64,000 nucleotides of DNA from Terebella lapidaria (GCA_949152475.1 OX424555.1:60431977-60495976); one strand, 5' to 3'; positions 1 through 10,860 are shown, counted from the first letter of the stretch. Program-made: numbers and translations. Notes: generated from the sequence alone by a model not told the origin.

Positions 1-82
1 ATATTTTGATCCCACTAAATACATAGGTACTCTAATGCTACGTTCTCAGATAGATATGAGATACATGAAACCTGAAACATAC

Positions 83-2263
83 ATTCAACTCTGAAGAAAT
101 AATTTCCTCAGGTGTCTTGTTGATATTATTCTGTCCATCTGCCTCGTTGTCGCTTTCTGATTCTGATGTAGTCTCCAACATCTGGTGAAGACACATGTTG
201 TGCCAAACTTGATCCAGGCCAGATTTGAGTGCTTCTCTGTCTACAACAGGGTCAGCTATTGGCATGTAGGAATTGTAGCCATCAAGGGGGAGCTTTCTGG
301 TCTGTCCCTCACGACCAAAGGTGTGACGCTTGACTTCTCGTTCCCCTTCAAATGAAGAACATATAATTAGAGATTGAAATTAATGATTAGATGAACTAGT
401 GGTTCAGTCAAGTGACAACATTGTGTCTCCTTATTATGCCCCTTATCTCACATTCCTTGTCATGAAGGCTGATATGGACATAAGGTACTAGTAATAATGA
501 CTGAACATAGCAAAGGCAGCCAGGCATCCGAGAGTTCACATTTAGTGTGTTTATGAATAAATGTGTTGTCTTTGTTAGAATATCAATACATACCAGTCCT
601 CTGAGGTCTCGTTAGTTTCTTGCTTTTCCTAGATGGAAGATGCCACTTCTGCGGATTTCCTGTACAGCTGTCTGTGCTCTGGGAAGCCCGATACTCCACT
701 AAGGCAAACAACACTGCAGCAATGTGATTACATTTACCACCTTTCCCTGCCACGCAATTACACTGGGAAGTCAGAATAATACCAGATGTTGCTTCCAGGC
801 ATATTTGTGACAAGTATGTCTGGTCCTTCATACTAGCCATGACATGGCACCAAACATGACAGTATCCAGCTGTGACATTCACTTTGATTTCTGTAATATG
901 TCCAGATCCGTAGAAGTTATATCCTTTCACAAGTGGTTTATCAGCCACAGGCAAATCACACGTATCCACAACTTTTCCATCCTTGGCCAGCACCTTTACA
1001 GTTCTTTTCATGAGATATTCATACATGTGAGTATAATTGAACTTCTGAGGAATATCAACCAATGTATCCTTCCAGTTTGAGACAACTGGATTGCCTACTT
1101 TGGGAACATGGTCATTTACATAGTTCTGAACAATGTCATAACTCAGAGTCTTATCCGGGTCAACGACATACTTGGCGAACCCACTGGATATAATTTCTTT
1201 CACTCTGAAATAGATCATACAACACAAATTGTTATTATATCATCAAAATAATTTTACCATATTGGTCCTAATAGTGGAACTTGCCCTACATGCCCTAATA
1301 GTAGCATGCCCCCCCCCCCCCCTCTCCAAAAATGTTCAATATTTGTAAGCCTGTATTTTGCAGGGTTACTGATAAACTCTCAGAGTCTTCCAATCTACAT
1401 ATTATGTTATTTGAATCTGATGGATTTTCTTAAATTTGACCTCAAATTCAAACTCATTTTTGTGCGCGCTACTGCAGAGGGTCTTGCTTTTTCACGCTGT
1501 ACTAATATTAGGACCAATATGGTATAATGCATTATACAAAGTGAATGCTATACAATGCTATATGTATGTAACAAAAAAACTGTGCATGAACACAACTTGA
1601 ACAATGACAGATGGTTGTCCTGGTCACCTGATATACATGTACCTTCTTCAAGTTCATCACAGCTTTGAACAGGATGGTTTTGCGGAATGGGGACAGGCAA
1701 CCAGGCCAGAGGTGTTTGCTCCTGACTTTGACCATTGTCAGAGCCCAAATACTGAATAGAATAAAATATTAGAACAAACGATAACAAACAACGCAAAACA
1801 AAACAAATACTTACTAGTAAACATAGTAAATAATGCAACAGACAATTTCATGCAGTGACTTCATTTTACCCTGAAAACTTTTTACATGAATTGGATATTG
1901 GTGTCCTTAAACTATAGAAAATAGGCCAGAAATCTAGATTATAACCAGCATTTTCAGAAATCTGTGGTACAAATAATTATACAATCAATGTTAACAGATG
2001 TTGTGACATAGCCTTATATTTGGACAAGAAATACTTGATAAATGAGTATCATTTTTACATTCAACAATGAACTTTCAAATACACCTGTGACCAGACGTAC
2101 CGTCTCACAAGACTCGCTTTAGATTCTGATTTGGGTGCACTGAGGCCACGTGTGTGCAGCCACCTCTGTAGATCTTCCGGCAAGTTGTCTTCCGGTATGT
2201 CCATGGGCAAAGTGGCACCTTTGACATCTTCCTCACGAAAGCGGAGCAGTATATCGGTCATCA
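83..2263 (-). CDS. SAP-like / SWIM zinc-finger protein, 5' part of gene (partial)
   Basis: Four coding exons read right to left: 2085-2263, 1643-1751, 594-1202 and 83-345. Each joins in frame (phases 0, 1, 1) through GT/AG sites, and the last donor (GTATGT) opens an intron leaving the window, so about 386 residues are visible and the C-terminus is missing. The start is the ATG two bases into exon 2085-2263 (MTDILLRF). Residues ~25-52 look like a SAP-type helix-turn-helix (LQRWLHTRGL then SLVRRY), a DNA-binding fold. Exon 594-1202 holds a SWIM zinc finger with C243-x-C245...C253-x-H255 in the context CNCVAGKGGKCNH. Exon 83-345 is acidic and Ser-rich near its end (TTSESESDNEAD). From family knowledge, SAP plus SWIM in invertebrates is often followed by a YqaJ-type nuclease domain; that part would lie beyond position 1 and is not seen. 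Such genes are often multicopy, so a transposon origin is possible. Exon calls are firm; function is inferred. Confidence 0.75.
1255..1524. mobile_element. Tc1/mariner-type MITE in an intron of the SWIM gene
   Basis: The element is 270 bp with perfect 19-bp terminal inverted repeats: TACCATATTGGTCCTAATA at 1255-1273 and its exact complement at 1506-1524. Both ends start with TA, the target duplicated by Tc1/mariner transposases. It has no coding capacity. A run of 14 C at 1309-1322 lies inside. It sits wholly within the intron between exons 1643-1751 and 594-1202, so it should be removed by splicing. The uninterrupted terminal repeats suggest it is fairly young. Confidence 0.8.
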
Positions 2264-3189
2264 CTGGAGATGAAAAAAAAAAATGGCCCGGCATATAGAT
2301 GTATATCAGATTATGTTCATTTATTAGGGCTAACACAAGTACAAAATTCGTGACCGGTTACTCAATTGCATGTAACCGTACCGTGACCAGTTACTTGTTG
2401 AAAGTATTATCTGAATATTGCTGTGACTGAGATTTGTTTCAGGCAAGATTTTGGGGGCGTTTTTTTTTTCTGGAAAACGTAAGATCATTGGAACTTCGGT
2501 TGAGAATCGACAAGCGTGAAAACAGGTTGCTTTCTGTGACCGATCACAATCGTTTCTGAGATCGTGACCGCTTACTCATGTACTTGTAGTCGCCATATTT
2601 ATGCTATAAAATTAGTAGATCCTCATAACTCTGGCAAGCGTATTCCATTCTCCCAAAGGCAGGGAATACTGTTAAGACATCGATCGAAAATGCAGGTTCA
2701 GCCGTGGAGCAGGGTTAAGATCCTCATACTGCTCTGGTAATCAAATAATGCTGTCTCAATGCAGCTATGACTGAAACACATGTGTAAATACTGCCAAAAC
2801 ACAGAAAACCATAATCCTGATAACATCGGTCGATGTATTCAGACATCTATAAAATTTTCAATGTCGTTTTCAGTGACAAAAAAAATATAAAAACCTACAT
2901 ATTGAGACTTCAATATTTCTAGATCTATGCAGCTACTGCAACAGTTCGCCACCATCTGCTAACATGCGCGAAAGGGATATTCAAATTCCATGAACGTTTT
3001 GTCTACTCTCACTGCACCATGATCTAGTAGGTCTGGGTACGTCTGTAAGTTCTCTCATTATCGCCCACATGAATCAAACAATTCATAGTTCCAGTAAGAA
3101 ATCGGGAGTATTCATGCTTATATTAAGAATGTTTATTATGTTTTGTCGTTTCTAGTTATAAGCGTTTGTGGCAAAATCCAAGTACGTAC
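2264..3189. other. Probable first intron of the SWIM gene
   Basis: This stretch lies between the candidate 5' UTR exon and the first coding exon. It carries a T-rich tract immediately before the acceptor on the minus strand. I see no other gene or repeat in it. Confidence 0.35.
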
Positions 3190-3290
3190 CTGTGAGGCGA
3201 AATTTATTCACAATTTAACTAAAAACATTCCTCGATGGCGCCCGTACTGCAATCTATCCCATGGTGCAATGCGCGTAAGGGCTTCCCCCG
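3190..3290 (-). promoter_or_regulatory. Candidate 5' UTR exon and promoter of the SWIM gene
   Basis: On the minus strand a consensus donor (CACAG then GTACGT) ends a possible non-coding exon at 3190. Upstream of it is a short GC-richer stretch in otherwise AT-rich DNA, and a perfect CRE palindrome TGACGTCA lies at 3297-3304. The coding exon at 2085-2263 is preceded by a pyrimidine tract and a proper acceptor, so an upstream exon is expected. The transcription start is inferred, not seen. Confidence 0.35.
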
Positions 3291-3504
3291 TGTTATGACG
3301 TCATCATGCAAGAGAGTTATTAGCAACTTTGTCCTGTGATGAATGAAGTCAAAGGTCAAATTAAAGGTCAAATCAATTTATTTATATGATTCCTGGCATT
3401 GTCATGACCTTTTTCCCTGGAAATGGGCCAAAACGGAAATGAACTAAAATCGATTGTGACATGATTTGGAACAAGAAAATGTATTTTCAACAACACGCCA
3501 AAAA

Positions 3505-4650
3505 TAAAGGAATAGCCCAGAGGTTATGAAAGGTTACCAGACAATATATGTTGTATATTTAGATATTAGCCATTTTGTCCCACGACCTTGAAAAGAAGGT
3601 TATTGAGCATATTCAAGGTCACGAGAACATTCAGCATATATCATTTCCTATGCGTCCACAATTAATTACTAAGCTGCAAATTCAATAATAAGAGATATAT
3701 TAGCAACTTTGTCCTGTGATGAATGAAGTCAAATGTCAAATTAAAGATCACCAGAGTATCCGGTGTGCATCAGTTCCTGTATGTCCACAATTGATTCTCA
3801 AGTTGTAAAGCCCATAATAAACAAGATGTTAGCCATTCTGTCGTATGACCTATAAAATGAGGTCAAAGTCAAACTCTAGGTAATGACAATATTCAACATC
3901 TATCATTTCCTATTTGCTCACAAATGATTCCTAAGCTGTAAAGCTGGAAATTACACCAAAAGTCAAGTACAGGGTCATGACAATGTTCAGCATATATCAC
4001 TTCCTCTATGTGCACAATCGATTCCTGATCTGTTAAGTCGATAATAAGCGAGATATTAGCCATTTCGTGCTCTGATCTTGAAACTGAGGTCAGAGGCCAC
4101 GTTCAAGGTCATGGGAATATTCAGCATATATCATTTCTTATATGTCCACAATTTATTTGTAAGCTGTAAAGTTGATAATAAGCGAGAGATTAGCTATTTT
4201 TTCTCTGACCTTGAAAATACGGTAAAATTCGAGGTACGAAAATATTCAGCATAATCATTTCCTATAAGTCCACAATTGATTCCTAATATATAATCTCAAT
4301 ATAAGGTGAGATATTAGGAGTAATAATAATAAGCATAGGAGAATGTAATATGGGAAGAACCATTTGGGCCATTTTCAGGTCGAGTAAACTTGCACACATC
4401 ACAGTATATACGAAGAGTCATATGCATCAATTAGACGAAAAAAAAGTTACTGAACAGAATTCGAGAAAACGACCGTCAAAGTCCCAAATTGGCCTTTTTC
4501 CTCAAACATGGCGCCATTTTGAGAGTAATTGAAAATAAAAAAATAACTAAAAAATATTCTAGGCATTTTTTGTGCAAAATATTAAATAAATTTGACTGTA
4601 AACTTCACAGATTGAAATGTAGATTGACGACGACGATGGACGACGAATCA
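3505..4650 (-). repeat. Degraded copy of a composite repeat with internal tandem units (copy 1)
   Basis: Read on the minus strand this matches the element at 24882-26318. It has the same GGTAACC-containing end (3510-3560), degenerate units with paired GTCAAAGGTCA-like words, 'gatatTAGCCAt' and 'TCCTAAGCTGTAA' phrases, and then the same non-repetitive arm (4320-4650) with the inverted counterpart of the TGACGGTTGTTTTCTC region and a GACGACGACGATGGACGACG tract. The tandem units here are far more diverged than in copy 2, so this is the older insertion. No coding capacity is visible. Confidence 0.65.
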
Positions 4651-4670
4651 AGGAACTCCATTTTATACCC

Positions 4671-4885
4671 AATGTCAAGGACCCCAATTGGTAGGTTTTG
4701 AAACAAAAACCTCAAAATTGATCAGACATTTTTCATAACAGATAACAGCCAAAAACTGAATTTTGGGCCTTTTGAATCCAGATTTCGGGCCTTCCGTGCA
4801 ATGCAAGGTATTCCATCTTAATACACAATGTCAAGGACCCCAATTAGCATGTTTTGAAACAAAAATCTCAAAACTCATCGGACAG
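4671..4885 (+). repeat. Short direct duplication with spacer
   Basis: A ~60-bp phrase starting CAATGTCAAGGACCCCAATT occurs at about 4671-4735 and again at 4829-4885. Both continue through GTTTTGAAACAAAAA and an ATC-GACA end. The intervening sequence is not repeated. It adjoins the degraded composite repeat and may belong to a longer, decayed form of it. Confidence 0.6.
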
Positions 4886-5106
4886 CCTTTGATAAAATGC
4901 CCATTTGACTTGTCCCAAATCAAGTCACTATTCGTTTTGAGTAATTTTGATTTTTTGACCGTTCGGCGAAAAAAAAATTGTTTGTCCCAAATCAAGTGAG
5001 TGATTTCCAGCAAACAAAAAATATTCCCCTCTTTGAATATATATCATTAACGAAACAAAAACCCTTTTAAGGTGTAACTTGATTTCGTAGTATAATCCAT
5101 ACGAAA

Positions 5107-5345
5107 AATGTGTGTTCGGTAACAGTTATGAATGTTTTGACAATGGAGTTGAAGACAATAGAGTTGGAGTATATAACAATTTATATTTTGGAAAATCAGT
5201 ATTCTGTGCAATTCTTATGACCTACCGGTAAGCTACGAACAATGTGTGTTCGGTAACATACATGAATATGTTTTGCCAATAGAATTGGAGTGTAACAATT
5301 TATGTTTTGGAAAATCAGTATTTTGTGCAATTCTTATGACCAGTA
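5107..5345 (+). repeat. Tandem duplication of a ~120-bp unit
   Basis: Two adjacent copies share TGTGTGTTCGGTAACA at the start and GAAAATCAGTATT..TGTGCAATTCTTATGACC at the end (about 5107-5225 and 5236-5345). They differ by small indels. No coding sense is visible. Confidence 0.65.
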
Positions 5346-5915
5346 ATCTACAGCATCCTTAATGCTGTATCATTTTGGGGGGTATTTTGTGTAAAATTTC
5401 AGAAAAATTTGAACGTAATCTTTGAAGATTTTGAAGATGGACGGATGGATATTGACGTATATATTTTGTTTGAAGATTTTTTTAATTTTAACCTTTCCGT
5501 GACCCTGACCTTGGGGTTTGTCATGAGTTCCTAATGTCAAAGTTTTCTCCCAATTAACAAAGTGCGACCTTTGAGTAGAATTGAAACTGCAAAATTGCAG
5601 TCAAAGCAGAATGACATCTTTCTTTCAACACCAGCCACGCAATGAAACATGAAACAGACTAACACTGATATCGATGTTAGAACGAATAATATCAAATAAT
5701 TTAGTGAATACAACAATGAAATTGCAATAATATGAACTTTTAGTATGATATATCGAGAACCACATAATCAAAATTAGTTTAATTAAGTTGAGCGTCGTAA
5801 TTCACTTGCCAGTGATGTTGTTTTTCATAAGAAATGCAATATATGAATTACTGACCAAATTTCACACATGTTTCTGTCGAGTTTCATGAACACACATGTC
5901 AGTTCTGAATGTAAG
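5346..5915. other. AT-rich intergenic sequence
   Basis: I see no gene, terminal repeat or strong tandem repeat here, apart from scattered A and T runs. Confidence 0.5.
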
Positions 5916-6038
5916 TATCAATATATTGCCACCAGAACAACTACGATAAGATCAGATAAGATCAGATAAGATTTATTTAACGTCTTATCTTGTCTCATCG
6001 CATCTTATCTTAGTTGTATTGGTGGCAATATATTGATA
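5916..6038. repeat. Large imperfect hairpin made from two ends of the dispersed repeat family
   Basis: TATCAATATATTGCCACCA at 5916-5934 is exactly complementary to 6020-6038. Pairing continues with few mismatches through the next ~18 bp (5935-5952 against 6002-6019). The loop holds three GATAAGATCA-type repeats. Both arms match the conserved end of the dispersed family at 12567-13260, and the sequence right of the hairpin (6020 to ~6165) is a degraded copy of that family. This looks like two copies meeting head to head. Confidence 0.7.
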
Positions 6039-6165
6039 TATTGACTAGGTTTTGGTGATGACGATAGCTAAATTAAAATCCTGCATTTTGGAATACAAAC
6101 AAAGCCGGACCAAATAATGTATCCTAGAAGATGCTGGTGTCACCAGAGGCACACGGTGTGTGAAT
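6020..6165 (+). repeat. Partial copy of the dispersed ~300-bp repeat family
   Basis: It shares with the fuller copies the order TTGGTGGCAATA, TTTTGGTGATGACGA, CATTTTGG, ACAAAGCCGGACCAAATA and a GGTGTCACCAGAGGCACAC motif. It is diverged and ends before the distal half of the family unit. Confidence 0.55.
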
Positions 6166-6707
6166 GTTAGTTTTAGTCTGATTCATGAGTATTCTGATTC
6201 ATGTGTGTAAAAAACCCACATCTTGGCTAAACCAGCCACCGCGGTAAAGATTACTTAGTACGAGAACTGGGGCGAGAGTGTCTTTCTGTACATAAATATG
6301 AATTTCCAAGAATTATTTCCCGAGTTTCTCACAATCTATACCATATTTTTATTCCATCTCGGGGGGTTTTAGTCTTACTTTTGGTCATATAAGATGTGTT
6401 CTGTTTTTATGGATCGATTCCGACATTCAAAACCATACAAACCAACACGATGTAGCCAGATAAAAGCAAGCGAATGTAACCTAACAATCCGCTTAAAGGA
6501 TACATTCAGTTATCGTGCGGAATTTGTCGTGCTGAAAATCGTAATTGATTCCGAACCCTCCAAGCGCACAGCTCATTTCCCTTACTAACGATGCCAAGCA
6601 TCTAATTACATTATCAGAGGAAAATCATCCGCACATCTTATCATTTGAAAATAAGTATTAGCAAATACTGGAGCATAAAGATATACGATTATATTCCGCG
6701 CCAACGG
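6166..6707. other. Upstream region of the glycosyltransferase gene
   Basis: The frame of the downstream gene is open from about 6645, but the first ATG in it is at 6708. No confident TATA box or other gene is visible. The real transcription start is not determined. Confidence 0.4.
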
Positions 6708-9452
6708 ATGCCTCGAAGTGGACAGTTAGGTCTGTCGAAATTGTTTCGTAGCTACTGCAAAATTATATTTGTACGCTCTGTCCTGTACAACTTCATGAAA
6801 TCCAACATGTATAAGGCTGGGACGTACGTTGCTTGTACAGCGGCAGTAGCATTGCTGTTGTGTAGTATACTCCTGTATACACTTCTCAAGAAATGTGTGC
6901 GACGTAGATATGGAATGATAGCAATATTGGCTACTTCCATGTGTGTATACATAGCCACAAATAGTGTTGTCACCAGAAGGGATATCATACGGCCAGACAT
7001 GACGGTGTCCTCTCGCGATTTCAGCCGAATTGACCATGTGTGTACTGCATGGATGTACGACTCTGATGTACCTCCAATGATTGCAAAGAACATCATGAAT
7101 GTAGTCCGTGGCGGACGAAATTCAAGTCTACATATATTTTGTGGAAACTCACGGTGCATTCATTCGTTTTCCACGTTCAAATTTCCCATGGTTAAGATAC
7201 ATTTCACAAGGCTCCCTGCGCTCATGGATCAAACCCCATTGGCAAGCTGGGTAACACAGCATGCTATAAACAAAATCGCAGCTTCGATAAGGTTCGAAGA
7301 TCTTCTACAGGCCGCTACAAAACTTGCCATCATTTGGAAATATGGAGGTATTTATATACATCCCACAGTTCAACTCTTCTACACTCTGAACAGACAATGG
7401 CTCTGCAACCAGTCGTGGGTATCACTTTTTGACAACCAGACGTTGGGGATTCTGGATGCCGCCTGTTTTCCACCACACAGCGAATACATCAGAACGAGCA
7501 TGGAAGTATTCGTTCGGAAGTACAACGAACAGTTCCTGGCAGGTCCGTGGCCAATTGATCTCGAATACAAAAACATGGAACTGGAAACATATCAAAATGT
7601 TTGCAAGGAAGAGAGTTCGTGCCCAGTCATGTATACAGAACATGTGCGACAGGTATCACTGCCCCCTCGCAGTAAAGCACAATACAAACATAACTGGTTT
7701 CTCACGAATGCAACAATTAACATTGATCGGGTCATCTCACAATTCCCTGTTGTGCAGTTCATGCCATACGTAGATACGTTCATTGGCAATCAGTCATTGA
7801 TGTTGTCACCAACACATGACACAGTCATTTTTGTTGTCAATGGTCCGTGGAACATCGCTGATCCGCCATGGTGTTCTCCACCAAACTATTCAGAAATCAT
7901 AGTTTCAATTCACGCTAACGGCTCCACAACAAACATCTTCACAGAACATCTCCACAAGTACCAGCCAGTACCTTGTCAAGATTTTGGAACTCTCGAGATC
8001 ATGGAACAAGCCGGACTCGCTGCTTACCTAGCTGGCAACATGTTACTGACGTGGCAATATGTCGCAAGCAGGAGCACGCAATACGATTATGTTCTTGATG
8101 TCACTGAAGATATTTTCCAGATTTTGCCTGAAAATATGCGCGCAGAGGGAATACGAGTAAAGCACCTGAACAAGGCCATACACAACAGGAGGGCGATTGA
8201 ACAAGCGACAGCTGTACTTGAGACGTATGGTGCTGCACGTTTAGTCATAACGCAGCATATTGTAGCAGCTTTGGCGTGTGTCTCACTTGACGTGCCCGTG
8301 GTATTTGTGAACACTACCCCACATTTGAGGAGTAGCGAAGAAGAAGCGTTAATTCAAATGTTTGGTAGTGTTCGGATCTTTCACGTATGCAATATTCCCA
8401 AAGATAAACGTGCAATAGATGGAATGTTTTCTGGATATTTCAACTGGACTCACGTGCCAGCCAACCCAGGGTTTCAGCACTTGATGAAGTTTCGTGCAAC
8501 GTCCTGGAATGCCATTCGTCGACATGAAGTGTTCTATGACTCGGCACGTAGGTTTGGATTGCTACCGCTGACTCGTGACGTTTGCGACACTGACTCTTTG
8601 TTGTTTCATTTGATATTTACAACTTCAAACGACTCCGTCATCACTGTCGGTCTGAAGGAGAAGACAAACATCACGGGCGAGTTCAAATGGTATCACTGGC
8701 GGGTAATCGAGTCGATTTTCCACCACCACCCGAGAGCTAGAGTTGTTGTGCACACCAACACGCTGGAACGTTCTTACTTCAATGTACTAACGGAAACTGG
8801 CTATTGTATTGAGGTGCGCCGATACAACGTAACAGAAATGCTACTGAAATCCCCGGCGAAAGACTTCGCTGCAGAGAAGCTAGCGAGAGCACGAAAAGGT
8901 CGATACTGGTACACCCACGAGACTGACCTATTGCGCATGCTGCTCTTGTACACTCACGGTGGCATTTACATGGACATGGACATCATTGTCACCAGGTCGC
9001 TGGACACCTTGAAACCTAATGTATTGGGATGGGAGAACGATGCTAATCTGAACGGGGCGTTTATGTATTTCGAAAGGAAACACCCGTTTCTACGCAGCGC
9101 ATTAGAGCTATTCCCTAAGCAATACAAGGGCACAGTTTGGGGAGAGGCCGGACCTGTTTTACTCTCTAGAGTGTGGGAGCAAAACGAACATCAAATTTTC
9201 GACATGCGTGTTATTGGCAGCAATGCATTCTACATGTTCCCTTACAAACAGTTACACGATCTTTGCTTTGTCGATACGAGCGGATCGAAATATATGGAAA
9301 ACCTGAAAATCCTAAAAGAACAAGCATACGTGGTTCATCTATATTCTAAAGCCTCAATAAGTGCTCTTACATCCGCACAACCATTGAAAGAAGGTACAAT
9401 ATGTAAGCGTCTGCTGAACAATTTCTGTGTATTGTGTAATAATATTTATTAG
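6708..9452 (+). CDS. Intronless type II membrane glycosyltransferase with a pyruvyl transferase-like middle region
   Basis: This single open frame codes 914 residues from the first ATG; a Kozak-better ATG lies 33 codons later (6807). Residues ~37-60 form a strong hydrophobic segment and ~68-84 a second, after a basic stretch (KKCVRRR), as in Golgi type II enzymes. Residues ~150-300 resemble the GT32/A4GALT-type sugar-binding fold, with YGGIYIHPT (212-220) where an active enzyme has YGGIYxDxD, so this copy looks catalytically dead. Residues ~374-540 resemble polysaccharide pyruvyl transferases (VPCQDFGTLEIMEQAG, then LVITQHIVAALAC followed by VPVVFV). The usual S-x-R-L-H signature is not kept there. 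Residues ~660-880 form a second GT32-type domain with HETDLLR and YTHGGIYMDMD, the DMD (756-758) being the metal and nucleotide-sugar site, plus NGAFMYFERKHP and GEAGPVLLSRVW. It probably transfers a hexose in the Golgi; donor and acceptor are unknown. No polyadenylation signal AATAAA was found close downstream. Confidence 0.8.
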   Translation: MPRSGQLGLSKLFRSYCKIIFVRSVLYNFMKSNMYKAGTYVACTAAVALLLCSILLYTLLKKCVRRRYGMIAILATSMCVYIATNSVVTRRDIIRPDMTVSSRDFSRIDHVCTAWMYDSDVPPMIAKNIMNVVRGGRNSSLHIFCGNSRCIHSFSTFKFPMVKIHFTRLPALMDQTPLASWVTQHAINKIAASIRFEDLLQAATKLAIIWKYGGIYIHPTVQLFYTLNRQWLCNQSWVSLFDNQTLGILDAACFPPHSEYIRTSMEVFVRKYNEQFLAGPWPIDLEYKNMELETYQNVCKEESSCPVMYTEHVRQVSLPPRSKAQYKHNWFLTNATINIDRVISQFPVVQFMPYVDTFIGNQSLMLSPTHDTVIFVVNGPWNIADPPWCSPPNYSEIIVSIHANGSTTNIFTEHLHKYQPVPCQDFGTLEIMEQAGLAAYLAGNMLLTWQYVASRSTQYDYVLDVTEDIFQILPENMRAEGIRVKHLNKAIHNRRAIEQATAVLETYGAARLVITQHIVAALACVSLDVPVVFVNTTPHLRSSEEEALIQMFGSVRIFHVCNIPKDKRAIDGMFSGYFNWTHVPANPGFQHLMKFRATSWNAIRRHEVFYDSARRFGLLPLTRDVCDTDSLLFHLIFTTSNDSVITVGLKEKTNITGEFKWYHWRVIESIFHHHPRARVVVHTNTLERSYFNVLTETGYCIEVRRYNVTEMLLKSPAKDFAAEKLARARKGRYWYTHETDLLRMLLLYTHGGIYMDMDIIVTRSLDTLKPNVLGWENDANLNGAFMYFERKHPFLRSALELFPKQYKGTVWGEAGPVLLSRVWEQNEHQIFDMRVIGSNAFYMFPYKQLHDLCFVDTSGSKYMENLKILKEQAYVVHLYSKASISALTSAQPLKEGTICKRLLNNFCVLCNNIY

Positions 9453-10234
9453 TTTAGTTGAGTCGGTGGTCAGATCGTTTTATGTTTATGAATGATTGTA
9501 GTATATCTAATGGATATATTGTTTAACAAGCTGATTTAAACATATAGTGGAATCTGAGTCATCGAACTTTGAATGTCACATGACACAGCTACCAAACCAC
9601 TAAAGACATACATACGAATCACAACGTTCAGACATATTCTTCATGCAATGGCATATTATTTCAGACACCATCATAATGTACGCTAATCATGACACAACTG
9701 AATTAATTTCGATAAGGCGGTATGACACCGGTATGACAACTCTTGTGTACGTCAACCAGTTTAACACTTTTGGTGTCTGCTTGAAACCTAAACGAAAAAC
9801 ACGTTTGATAAAAGAATTGAAAAATTGAAACGATCAAAGGCGCCTGATAGGCCAAAACTCGGTTCAATGTTACATTTTATTGCATTCTGTAGTATGGTAA
9901 GTAATGTTTACCCATTTGAAAACTTCCAGGTGAGTCCATATTGTTTACTGAATCAAGATTCGAATGTTTCCATGTTGATTCACTGAAACGCACACCCGAT
10001 ATTAATGACCTGACGTAGTTCCCAATATATAACTACTATTAACCAGCAATAGCTTTTGCTCTGTCTGTCCAAATGAGATGGATGTAAGGTGTTTTGGTCA
10101 CCATCATCGATGTGACGTAGGTTCAACTCATTAATCATTCCTACTACCAGCTGAGGCCCACCATGTGAAAGGCCTAAATGTATGTAGGTTCCGGAAATGG
10201 GGGTTGTATCTCATGATGTCAATTTATTTAGTTT
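9453..10234. other. Downstream of the glycosyltransferase gene, no feature recognised
   Basis: This contains the presumed 3' UTR and AT-rich sequence. I see no canonical AATAAA soon after the stop and no repeat or further gene. Confidence 0.4.
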
Positions 10235-10860
10235 AAAATTTATGTGATTATTCGTAGACTTTCAAACAATCATCAATATGACATCGTGTATTCGAAAACA
10301 ACTTTTTTTAATTGAACATCGGATCATCCTCTCTTTATATGGAACTATGGGTCGGTATTGGATGTCCGGGGTCACTCTCGTGTGAACAAATAGCAATGAA
10401 TCGCAGTGATTCGTATGGAATGATTAGCAGACAGGTAATACGTTACACATTGATCTGTTTTGAGAATATTCGTTGGCGTTACAGGCTGCCGTCCACCGAG
10501 TTGCAGTGAACCACTACAATCGGTCTTCATGGATTTAATGAAACACAAAACTGCACTATAAGTCGTTTGAGTGAGCATCAATTAGCAGTTTGTGTATGTA
10601 TTCGAACAAACTCGAGCGTGTACTCTTTTCTCTGGCCTTGCGTTGTACTTTGTTAAGTACAAAGCACCAGAATCAACAAATGTGTAACTCATCGACGCAG
10701 CATCTAGCAAACCATGTATCGTGCAAGACCTATATAAGGGTATAATGTAAACACTTGTCTTCATGCACCATTTGTTAAATGTGTGCTGAAGCTTCCGGCT
10801 GTAATGAACGGATATAATAAACAGAAAGAGTTTTAATAAAACACTTGACCCTAGTCATAT
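10235..10860 (+). repeat. Diverged duplicated block, family A, copy 1
   Basis: This matches 15900-16490 and part of 17480-17860 in order. Shared phrases are AAACAATCATCAATATGACAT, TGGGTCG, GGGGTCAC, GCTGCCGTCCACCGAGT, AAACTCGAGCGTG, TCTCTGGCCTT, AAGTACAAAGCACC.GAATCA and GAAGCTTCCGG. Identity is moderate with many indels, so the duplication is old. None of the copies keeps a shared reading frame. Confidence 0.7.

Noticed and set aside
1752-1838. Signal-peptide-like start MHYLLCLLVSICFVL before exon 1643-1751
   Set aside because: It is intronic sequence read through the acceptor; the exon joins in frame to the upstream SAP exon instead.
6645-6707. Upstream extension of the glycosyltransferase frame
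   Set aside because: There is no ATG in this stretch (the frame opens at TTG), so 6708 is taken as the start.
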